Origin: Vandiemenella viatica
Lineage: Eukaryota; Arthropoda; Insecta; Orthoptera; Morabidae
Assembly (NCBI GenBank): GCA_031002005.1
Contig: JARYHS010008074.1
Coordinates: 11,788,924 to 11,852,923 of the forward strand
Reading direction: 5' to 3'
DNA: 64,000 bases
In this document: one piece after another, positions 54,430 to 64,000 of the stretch
How the letters are laid out: the number at the start of each line of letters is the position of its first letter
Numbering within the stretch: position 1 is the first letter of the stretch
Translations under genes and position numbers: made by a program
The notes under the pieces: generated by a model
Databases searched by the model: none
Seen by the model: only the letters and a program-made list of their open reading frames with translations
What the model was told of the DNA's origin: nothing

Positions 54430-57400
54430 CGGTCCGCGTGTCAGTCGAGGCTAGGGTTGCCAACCGTACTGTAACACACAATATCAGCTTGCTATATACT
54501 GCTGATGCAGAAAGCAACGGGAAACCACTGCATTAAAGACCAAAAGGGTATCCTGAGGACATGTAATACTCTCAAGTTATATATATCATGATGGCTTCTT
54601 CCTGGGTAAAATATTCCAGAGGTAAAATAGGCCCCCAATCGGATCTCCGGGGCTCAGGAAGAAGACATCAGATTGGATACACATTCTACCTTTCGGAGCG
54701 TGGAATATTAGAAGTCTGAATAGGGCAGGTAGGTGAGAAAACTTTTAAAGGGAGATAGAACAACTTAAGTTATATGTTGTTGGGATTAGTGAGATGAAAT
54801 GGAAAAATGCTCGGGATTTCTGGTCTGGGGAACACAGGATAATTAGCACACAAGCTGTCAGTGGAGTCACTGGTGTAGGATTTGTAATGAACAAGAAAGT
54901 AGGGAAACGGGTGAGTTATTATGAACAGTTTAGTGACAGGATTATTTTGATGAGGTTAGAAACTAACCCCGCCCCAACCACATTAGTACAAGCGTATATA
55001 CCAATGACACAGGAAAATGATGAAGAAATAGAGAAAATATGAGCCGGAATTGAAGAACTAATCCAATTTGTGAAGAGGGAGCAAAATCTAATAACCATGG
55101 GTGATTGGAATGCTATAGTTGGAGAAGGAATAGAGGGGAATACTTTAGGAAGTTATGGTCTAGGACAATGTTCCCAAACAGTTTTTCCCGAGTACCACTT
55201 CAAGAAAGAGCTGAACCTCGCGTACCCCCTTATAGCTACATTTGCCTCTGCGTTCATTCCAGTCTAGTGCTTAGCACAGCCACAGCATTACAGACATCTA
55301 ATTCACACACACACCGTTTGACTGTCTTAAAATATATTTTGGCGGTAGTAATGTTTGCGTAATTTTTTTTTTCAATTGTCTCATTGAATACCTCGGTCAA
55401 GAGAGAACCTCGCGTACCCCCGGGAGCAACCTCACGTACCCCTGGAGGTACGCGTACCACTAATGGGGAACCACTGGTCTAGGAGAAAGAAATGAGCGAG
55501 GAAGCAGGTTGATAGAATTTTGTGAGATATATAAGCTGGTAGTGGCAAACACTGTTTAAGAACCATGCAAGAAGGATATATACCTTGAAACGTCCTCGTG
55601 ATACAGGCAGATATCAGCTAGATTATATCGTGGTCAGAGATTCAGGAATCAAGTTCTAGACTGTAAAGGGTATCCAGGAGCAGACATAGACTCTGACCAT
55701 AATTTGATAGTAATAAAGTGTAGGCTGAAATTCAAGCTAATAAGGAAGCAGCATAAGCAGAACAGACTGGCGGTGAATAAGCTGAAACAATCTAGCATGA
55801 GAGAAAAATTTGCCGAAATGGTGTACTTGGGTCTACGAAGAAACTTTGTAAGGAGCTCAACCGAGGACGAATGAAATGCACTAAAGACCGAAATAATGAA
55901 AGCTGGTAAAGAAACAGCCTTTAAGGAACAAGCTGCCCGAAAACCTTGGATCACAAAAATTTTGGAGCTGATGGATCAAAGAAGGTACAAAATGCTCAAG
56001 ATGAAGCAGAAAGAGAAAAATACAGGCAATTAAAAAATCAAACAGGATATACAAAAAGGCAAAAGAAAATGGCTAGAAGAAAAGTGTGAAGTTGAAAAGA
56101 AAATGGCCGTAGGTAAAGTAGATGTTGCATATAGGAAGATCAAACAGAATTTTGAAGAAATGAAGAAAAGAGGTGTGAACATTAAAACTGCCGATGGGAA
56201 ACTTCTTTTAAGCACAGATGATAGAGCTAACCGATGGAAGGAATACATTGAGAAACTGTATAATGGGGACGACTTGAACAATAGCGAAATGGAAAATGAA
56301 GGTGATGTCTACATTGATGACTTAGGAGATCCTGTTTGAGGACAGAATTTAATAGAGCTCTGAATGACTGGAAAACAAATAAAGCAGTTGGAATTGATGA
56401 GATCCCTGCAGAACTTCTTAAATCCCTGGGAGAAGAAGGAATCGAAAGATTATTCAAGCTGATATCAAAAAGTTATGAAACTGGAGAAATTCCAACTGAC
56501 TTTAATGTGTCATCTTCACACTTCCGAAGATAGCACAAGCTGACAAATGTGAGAATTATCGCACCATTAGTCTAACATATAATGCTTCAAAACTACTGAC
56601 CAGAATAATATAAAACAGGATGGAAAGGGTAGTAGAAGAGATAGTAGGTGAAGATCAGTTTGGGTTTAGGAAAAATCGTGGTACAAGGATGCAATTCTTC
56701 TTTAAGATTAATACTTGAAGGGTGGATCAAGAAAAACGGATACTTTTATGGCGTTTGTTGATTTAGAAAAAGCTTGTGATAATGTTATGTGGGTCAAGAT
56801 TTTCTAAATTTTAAAGAAGTCTGTTCTGAAATATTGGGATAGAAGAATACTTTATAAACTACACAAGACTCAAGTGGCTATAATAAAATCAGAGAATCGT
56901 AAAACATGCATCGGTTAAAAAAGGTGAGACAAGGCTGTAGTCTATCCCCGTTAATATTCAACTTGTACGTAGAAGAAGCATTAAAGAAAGTCAAAGAGAA
57001 ATTTCCTTGTGGCGTAAGTATTCAGGGAGAAAAAAAAATCAGTGCCGCGATTTGCTGATGACATTGTCTTGTTAGCAGAAAGGGCTTAGGATATTGAGAG
57101 ATTACTGAATGGCATGAACAAAATACTGAAAGAAGTTTTTGGACTGAATATAATTCAAAGCAAGACAAAAGTGATGAAATGTAGCGGAAATGATGCCAAT
57201 ACTAGTAGATTAAATATAAAAATAGAAGCGGATGCAATAGGAGAAGTGAATTGTGTTGCTCGGAAAGCAAAATTACAACCAATGGCCGAAGCAGGAATTA
57301 TGTTAAAAGCGCACCTAGCACTAGTAAAAAGCTCCTTCTTGGTAAAGAGAAACCTTTTAGTTTCAAATATTGATCTAGGAATTAGAATTTTTTAAAACTC

Positions 57401-57830
57401 TGTGTGGAACACTGCACTTTATGGTAGCGAAGCATGGACTTTAGGAATACCGGAAAGAAAGAAAATTGAAGAATTTGAAAAGTGGTGCTACAGAAGAATG
57501 CTGGAAATTAAGTGGACTGACAAATCAAGAAATGAACGAGTTTTGGAAAGATGGGTGAGGAAAGTTTGTGGAAGAAGTTTACGGAAAGAAGAAACGTTCT
57601 GGTAGGTCATATTTTGAGATTTGTTGGATTGGTTAATTTGCTGGTGGAGGAAACAGTCGAAGGTAAGAACTGTTGAGGAAGACAGATTAGAGTATCTAAT
57701 AGAATGCTAATAGAGTAGTATTCTGGAAATGAGAAAAATGGTTCAGTATAAAAGCATTAAAAGGTATTGCATTTCTCACAATAAACTTGATTTGTCAACT
57801 TATCACGAGCCTAGGAGTTTTTGTTATTGT
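54430..57830 (+). pseudogene. Near-complete EN-RT non-LTR retrotransposon, decayed and carrying a MITE
   Basis: The 5' region has 'gcagaaagcaacgggaaacc'. Endonuclease pieces follow: SEMKWKNARDFWSGEHRIIS (54785), GVGFVMNKKV, QAYIPMTQEN, and MGDWNAIVGEGIEGNTLGSY (55098), then after the MITE RNERGSRLIEFCEIYKL and GADIDSDHNLIVIK (55680). RT blocks are WKTNKAVGIDEIPAELLKSL (56372), CENYRTISLTYNASKLL, DQFGFRKNRGT, AFVDLEKACDNVMW (motif A), VRQGCSLSPLIFNLYVEEAL (motif B, 56930) and FADDIVLLAE (57050). The C-terminus has TALYGSEAWTL and WCYRRMLEIKWTDKSRNE (57485). Numerous stops and shifts make it inactive. RTE-like by motif style. Confidence 0.87.
55166..55476. mobile_element. 311-bp hAT-type MITE inside the LINE endonuclease
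   Basis: It starts CAATGTTCCCAAAC, and the right end read inversely is CAGTGGTTCCCCA, typical of hAT termini. An exact 8-bp 'gtctagga' flanks it (55158-55165, 55477-55484). Removing it joins GSYGLG to ERNERGSR in frame. The interior repeats 'acctcgcgtacccc'. Confidence 0.88.
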
Positions 57831-58429
57831 TTATTTTAGTGATTTGTCTAACACGTTATCACGGGGCAGCTGGCAACTGCTCAACTATTTCTATGTCCAG
57901 TATACATTATGATGTTTACCGTGTCTTTCTTGGAATTGTGTTGGGTCTCCTGAATGTATTTTAAACTAAAGAAATCACTCAATGTTTGTGTAGACATTGT
58001 TCCTGTTCACACCAAATGAAACGCGAGTTTTTTTTGTTTGAGTTTAATGCCAAGTGGCGGAGGTACCTTTTTCAGTGTTGGCTCGAAATGAATTTATAAC
58101 TATTTAACGAACTATTAACTTGATTCTCATTGGTTCTTCTAAAAGCAAGGGAGTTGATCTGTCGGTGTTATGCCTGCCAGTTTGTCAAAATTGCATAACT
58201 ACCTCTTCGTGTTGTTGTCACGTAGGTGAGGCACGTTGGTGTAAAGTAAATTTTTCCTCTCGTCGCTGGCATGTGGTTGGCAGCCCTGCGGAGTTCTTTT
58301 GTCGTGACACTGCTGCCAAGATGAGCTAGCCGTGCGATCACTTTATCTCGAGGCTCTGGCTTTTGGCGCTGGTTGTATCTCTCACAGCCACAAAGCAGTC
58401 CGCCGAAAACGTTTAGAAGGGACTGGATT
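57831..58429. other. Unannotated spacer
   Basis: Nothing supported. Confidence 0.35.
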
Positions 58430-58800
58430 TAAGTTTTGTTTCTGGCAAATGGCTCTCGACTGATTTGATACAATCTTCCATCTACTCCCATCTTGCGGAA
58501 AATTCTCCATCTCAACATAACCCTTACAACCTACGTCCTCGATTATCTGCGTCATATATTCTAATTTGTCTTCCTCTGCAGTTCTTACCTTAGACTGTTA
58601 CCTCCACTAACAAGTTAACCGATCCTTCCTGTCTTAAAATCTGACCTACCAACCTGTCTCTTCTTTCTGTAAGACCCCTCCACAAACTTCTTTCCTCACG
58701 CATAATTTCCAAAAAACGTTCATTTCTTTATCCTTCCACTTGATTTTCAGTATCCTCTTATAGCACCATATTTGAAATGTTTCAATTCTTTTTTTTCACT
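58430..58800 (-). pseudogene. Minus-strand 3' fragment of the same LINE family as 54430
   Basis: The reverse strand gives WCYKRILKIKWKDKEMN (about 58770-58720), then a block matching 'agaacttttttgtg.gaagaag', and VRTAEEDKLEYMTQIIEDVG (about 58590-58530). These parallel WCYRRMLEIKWTDKSRNE and VRTVEEDRLEYL at 57485 and 57665 in the plus-strand copy. Confidence 0.72.
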
Positions 58801-59937
58801 AATATTCAAGTCAAAATTTTTATACTATTATCTTAAACTATTGTAGTTATCAGTATGACTGACTATAAAAATTGTTATTAATGCGGCGTTATCATTGAGA
58901 CGTCAGAATGTTTCTACATGTTTCATCTTATTCTTCATAGTGTGGAATTGTCGACTGTCTTAAAACAAACTATACCTGCCGCTAATACATGATTTTGTTC
59001 TGCTTCAAAAATTTCTGTAGCTCATCGACGCTGTTTTCGGCAGTCGGCCATACAGACCTGTAATATTTAGATTTTAAGCAGGTTGTTAGGGCGCTAATGA
59101 CCCCGCCGTCGACGCGCCCTTAAACACCAACAACAGCAGCAGTTGTTTTTGGTATGGAAAACTCGCTAGAAAAAAGTTTCCAATAAGTACGGCACAAAAC
59201 TTTAAACTTGAAGTACTGTAACGCTTCAGCGACACAAGAGTTAAAGATGCGCTAAAGTTCACATGACAGACAAAATTAGAATTATTTTTCAACAAGCCCT
59301 ATGGAAACATCTGTCGATCCCAACAAAACTAGTTTGTTTCAAAACATTACGAATTCAGTGAGACAGGTGTAAGCGAAATTTTTTTTTAGTTAATTTGCGA
59401 TTAGACACATTGGATTAAGGATAAGAAAGCCGCGAGTTTCCATGGCTCGCCACTTAATAATTTGCTTTGTCGAGTATTCTCAGACTTTTTAACGTGTGTA
59501 CTATACAATACTTAGAATCTAGGAGGGCTGGCTTCCCTTGGGAAGGAAATAGGGTAAATCTGTAATGTAGAGGAAACAAACGCGAAAGAAAATTGAAAAA
59601 GTTTGCTTTGAAAATAAAGATGACCGTTTTGCAATATCGTTATACTAGCAGACAACTCTTGCTTGTCCACTGACTGATACTGCTAGATTGGTAGTTCCGT
59701 TAACCATCAAACAGTCTTCAGGTCACTACATTGAGTTACACATTCACCACCCAAAAATATCCTAGTGAACATCGCATTCAACAGATGCATGCAGTCTAAT
59801 ACAGGTGCTAGGCATAAAAATGGCTGCAGTCTGTTAGAAGAGAGAGTAAGGATGTTCGCAGATTGCCCTCTGTTTCGAGAGAACAAGTAGGTTGTTGCCT
59901 CCCACCATTCTTCTCTTCACCAAAACAAACTTTAATT
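58801..59937. other. Spacer with a SINE tail remnant
   Basis: 59090-59120 'ctaatgaccccgccgtcgac' is the SINE 3' end alone. Nothing else recognised. Confidence 0.4.
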
Positions 59938-62035
59938 ACTTTCATTCATTCATTCATTTTATTTGGTCCTATACATCATTTACATACAACTTGTATAATG
60001 AATTAGGACAAGTCAAGGTACAGTATATTCAATATTATTCTTATCTTAATTAACAATTTTATGCCTTAAGTTAACTATAAATCGTTTAATACATATTTTT
60101 TTTTTACATGTTATTGACAAATATGTGCTGTAATATCCTATATAAGTACAAACACTACTACAAATTTTTTATTCTGCCTTTCCTTCCCTCATTCATCAGT
60201 TAAATACTCTTTGATTGAGTAGAAGGCTTTATCACATAAACTCTTTAAGCTTATGTTTGAACTGTTCTCCCTTGTTACTAATTAATCTTATATCTGTCGG
60301 AAGCTTATTGAACAGTTGGGCTCCCGAATAGGAAGGACATTTTTCAAATTTTTTTGTGTGTGTGCGTGTAAATTGAAATTAATTTTATTACGTGTTTCAT
60401 ATTCGTGCACTTGCTCATTCTTTTTAACAACCTTCTTTGTGAGTGAGAGCAGTATAGTCTTATATATGTATATACAGGGAAATGTTAGAATCTTCAAATC
60501 TACAAAATATTTTCTACATGAAACCATTCTTTTTTCTTTTAGTATTGTTCTAATCATATGTTTTTGTATTTTTAATATCTCATTACGTTATTTTCTGTGG
60601 GCCTTCCCCACGCTGATATACCATATCTCAGTTGGCTTTCAAAAAGGGAGTAATAGATAGTCATCAGAATATCCCTGCTACAGAATTCTCGGAGGTAGCT
60701 GACCATAAATACAATAGGGGTTAGTTTCTTACAGCATTGATCCACCTGTTTTTCCCAATTCATGAATTTGTCTATTTGAATCCCTAGCAAGTTAGCTGAT
60801 TCTGTCTCCTTTATTTGCTCACTGCTTATGTTTAAATTTACAGAGTACCTTGTTCTTTTCGACTGAAATGATATCATTTGGGTTTTGTTTAAGTTGATTA
60901 CAAGATAATTATCTTCTAACCATTTTGTAGTCTCTGGAAGTAAAGATTAAGGATTGTTTCTAGATTACATAGTTTGATGTTTGACATCTTCACAGTTGCA
61001 TCATCTACATAAAGAACCATTGAATCATTCTCCCCTATTGGTCTTGGGATATCATTTATGTATAGGATAAACCAACAGAGGCCCCAGCACCGAGCCCTGT
61101 GGTACTCCTGCTTTATATAGTGAGGGTGTTTGATGTTACATTTTTAAAGTCTGTGTTGCTTTTATGATCGTAAATTGTTTTCTATTTGACAGATATGATT
61201 CTATCCATTTATAGGCCTTACCCCTTATTCCCCATTTTTCTAGTTTAAGTAACCTCTGATGATTGACTGTGTCAAAGGCTTTTGATAAATCTATAAGTAC
61301 TGCTGTTGTATACTCTCCATCATCCAGGGATTTCTTTACCGAATCTACAAACATTGTGACTGCTCTTTCTGTAGACCTGTATTTCCTATAACCATGTTGA
61401 GAATCAGTAATTATGTTGTGCTTGTTAGGAAGTCAATAAGCCTCTGTTCCATTGCTTTCTCAAAAAATTTTGATATACTAGATATTAGTGACAACGGTCT
61501 ATAATTGTTTACATCTGACCTTTCCCCTTTCTTGAAAACAGGTATAACTTTAGAAATCTTTAAGGAATCTGGAAATGTTCCACTTGTAAATGAATGATTT
61601 ATTATGTGTACTAATAGTTTTAAGAGAACTATTGCATTCTTTTATAAGCATATTAGATAACTCATCAGTTCCCATGGACGTTTTAGGTTTTAAGGACTTT
61701 ATAATTTTACTCATTTCTTTTTCTGTTGTTGGTTTAAGGAATACTGAATCCGTGTTCACCTTAATGCCTGCTAAATCATTGTCTTTTGACTTGCTACTGT
61801 GACTGTTAGTTTTTCTGCTATATTTATATAATGTTCATTAATTGTACATGCAATTTGCCTAGAATCATGTAGTACAGCCTCATTGTACACAATCTGTTCG
61901 ATGCTTTTATCCTGGTTCATAAGCTGATTTTTTCCCCTCTCCCTATTAATAATTTTCCATAATGCTCTTTGCTTATTGCTACTTCTGTGTAGTATGTTTT
62001 GAATGTTATCTGATTTTCTCTTGTTAATCATATTT
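59938..62035 (-). pseudogene. CR1/L2-like non-LTR retrotransposon with (GAAT)n tail
   Basis: The minus-strand 3' end is (TGAA)n (59938-59958 as TTCATTCA). Upstream frames read MISFQSKRTRYSVNLNISSE (60877), LLGIQIDKFMNWEKQVDQ, then LIDLSKAFDTVNHQRLLKL (motif A, 61290) and WIESYLSNRKQ. Next come LKPKTSMGTDELSNMLIKEC (RT start, 61690) and RALWKIINRERGKNQ (61965). The FADD box region (about 61005-61030) reads LYVDDATV on the minus strand in degenerate form. The endonuclease is missing. Frames are interrupted by many stops. Confidence 0.78.
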
Positions 62036-62319
62036 TTTCTAATTCTTTTGTCAATTTTGTTCTTTCTCTTAAATATTTCAATGAGTTATTGCACAAATAA
62101 TACGATGTGCACTTATCTTCATTTATTGAAAAACAAGTACCAAATCAAAATTGAAAATTCTTCACAAATTTCCTTCTGCTGTCAATATTCAAGTCACATA
62201 AACATCTTTCATACGACTCAATGATTCAGGTGGAGGCTGGTGCCCCAGTACTATGCCACCCTATACTATGTCTTTACTATTCGACAACCTCCCGCGGACT
62301 GCTATGAATGTACTGTAGC
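62036..62319. other. AT-rich spacer
   Basis: Nothing recognised. Confidence 0.3.
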
Positions 62320-62702
62320 TATGGGAGCGTGTATAAACCACGTAGCTCCATTTTGGCCTCCTGTGAACCCTCCCTCCCCCTCACGTAGCCCTACGTGGCT
62401 TTTTGCCTCTACCCCCCCCCCCCCCCCCCACGTAGACTTTTTTCCCCTTTTGATTCCAGAAGACATTTTTTACTGTTTCCTCTTGTCAGACTATTTTAAA
62501 TTACATACGGAGATAATTAACTGAGGGACAATAAATATTCACATGCTGTTGAGAGTTCAGTTCCTCATTTTAACTGTGAAAAATGTTATGAAAAGAAAGC
62601 TGCGTGGTCTGGCTCGGAACCCCCCCCCCCTCCCCCCACGTAGCCTTGCAGCCAAACCCCTCCCCCTGGACCAAGCCACGTAGTTTGTGCACGGTCCCTA
62701 TG
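62320..62702. mobile_element. Fold-back element with CACGTAG motifs
   Basis: 'tatgggagcgtgtataaaccacgtagct' at the left and the inverse 'catagggaccgtgcacaaactacgtggct' at the right are inverted ends. Additional CACGTAG/CTACGTG motifs sit beside poly-C runs at 62385-62432 and 62620-62650. The target duplication may be TA. Confidence 0.55.
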
Positions 62703-63598
62703 TGACGAGTGTACTGTACTTGCGTCGCAACAACAATGGATTCTCTAACTCCAGAACGTGGCTTCATTATCACTATTTGAATTACTGATCTAAAAAACAG
62801 AAATTTAGTTATTTAAATTAAAATAAACTTTAGTAATTACAAAATATTATTGATCGGGTGGGCTGGTTGCATGTCACAAGTAGTTCAACGGTAAATATTA
62901 TTCGTCTCTTTGGAATCTGACACCTCACGTTTCCGTACTGATGTTAAGGAATTATTCTTCTGCTTCTATTCTTATTGATAACATTAGTACAGGGTTTTCC
63001 TTATCAAATAGTACGTAGAGTTGTTTCATTTTTCAGCAAGGCAGACTTTCTCACTGGCCCATATCCAAAATGTGAGGCATGCTCATATGTAGAGATGTAT
63101 AAAAATGGTTTTAAAAAGCATTTGAATACAAAATGCAAATACTTTGTTTTTTTATTTCAAATACAAAATATAAAATGGTAGAATTTAAATACAATATGCA
63201 AAATAGGTATTTTAATAATACTTTTATTATAATAAAATACTTTCCGTTCATTTATTACGTATGTAATTTATTCCACTTAATTCATAGATTTAAACACCAC
63301 TACTTATTCAGACAAGACAACCTCCATGTTCATCCTATAAGGCCTCAATATGATCCAATTTTCTACTGGAGCAGTACTTGCCAAACATGTACTATTTTTT
63401 ATGAACACCTTTTTTACTGTTGGATTTTTATTTCACAATTTTCGATAATTTGACATCTAAGTCATAATGTATATCAACAATCAGTTCACTACTTTCTTAA
63501 ATGTACCAGATCCTTTTTAAATCTCCAGCAAGAAAGTGTAGGAACCTTGTCTTTCAAATGTTAGAATAAATCAATTAAACGGACACACCCATATAGCA
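62703..63598. other. AT-rich spacer
   Basis: Nothing supported. Repetitive 'aaaatgcaaata' words lie near 63120-63210. Confidence 0.35.
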
Positions 63599-63606
63599 TC
63601 CCTTGG

Positions 63607-63772
63607 CATGGGCGCCGGGAGCGGGGTGCAAGGGGGTGCACTTGCACCTCCCTGACATCCCGGGTCGCCGTCTGGGCAGTAGTGGAGCTAAAAAAAAAGG
63701 TCGCCCAGCCAGGAAATTTTTGGGCCATTGCCCTGGTGCCACCCCCTAGAAGCAATCCTGCCGGCGCCCATG
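63607..63772. mobile_element. 166-bp hAT-type MITE, CATGGGCGCC family, inverse copy
   Basis: It starts CATGGGCGCCGGGAGC and ends CCTGCCGGCGCCCATG, with exact 8-bp 'tcccttgg' duplications (63599-63606, 63773-63780). Its right end 'ctagaagcaatcctgccggc' is the inverse of the left end of the 22395 copy. It also contains 'gtggagctaaaaaaaaagg'. Confidence 0.92.
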
Positions 63773-63780
63773 TCCCTTGG

Positions 63781-64000
63781 TTAAATACCAAATATCTGCC
63801 GTGGTGCATACAAAATCAGTCACTTTTACGGCTAGTTTCGTATTTTACTTTTGTTCCATAGATTCTTAAGCAATTTTTTTTATAGCCATTGCAACACTGC
63901 TGAATAACACCTGCAATTAGAATCCTAAATGAATCCTTTCCACAGTCCGTGTGTTAAGAGTATCAACTACAAAATTTACAAATAACTTGTCCAAATCAAT
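63781..64000. other. AT-rich end of window
   Basis: Nothing recognised. Confidence 0.35.

Overview
This is eukaryotic, almost certainly arthropod (probably insect) genomic DNA: intron-type splice signals, a GC-rich first exon of a claudin-fold membrane protein, a tRNA-derived SINE family, and a dense mix of non-LTR, Penelope-like, hAT-like and Tc1/mariner-like elements in AT-rich DNA. The order is not clear; the repeat richness and SINE style would suit a large-genome polyneopteran, but that is a guess. There are no operons and almost no intact host genes; two 1,000-base N gaps (15168-16167, 37367-38366) interrupt the window.

Layout. 320-2500 is a satellite made of dimers of ~188-bp monomers. 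2815-9575 is a stack of nested insertions: one plus-strand LINE copy is cut into three pieces by (i) a minus-strand copy of the same LINE family, itself split by a Penelope-like element with a 12-bp target duplication, (ii) a probable solo LTR, and (iii) a 769-bp fragment of an element carrying an unfamiliar gene. 11.5-15.2 kb holds two further plus-strand non-LTR elements. 16226-16646 is the only convincing host coding exon (PMP22/claudin/calcium-channel-gamma-like). 17.7-31.4 kb is a gallery of small DNA transposons with clear target duplications, a diverged 168-bp tandem repeat, and a palindrome carrying two hammerhead-ribozyme-like cores. 35241-39837 is a degenerate SWIM zinc-finger gene ending at a 3.9-kb element with ~73-bp inverted termini. 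40-54 kb holds SINEs, a tRNA-Gly fragment joined to a SINE, an 11-bp minisatellite inside inverted repeats, a DUF7869-like pseudogene and more LINE pieces. 54.4-62.0 kb holds three more non-LTR elements.

The most interesting item is the 35971-39837 element. Its long TIRs carry CRE palindromes. It encodes a protein family I do not recognise as any transposase, present at least twice within the element (36671 onward, and a second 3' half at 38431-38715) and once more as a broken copy at 8444-8783 with the same start region. The first copy sits behind a CRE-TATA-Inr-DPE core promoter. Nearly all other reading frames in the window are decayed retroelement remains or chance.
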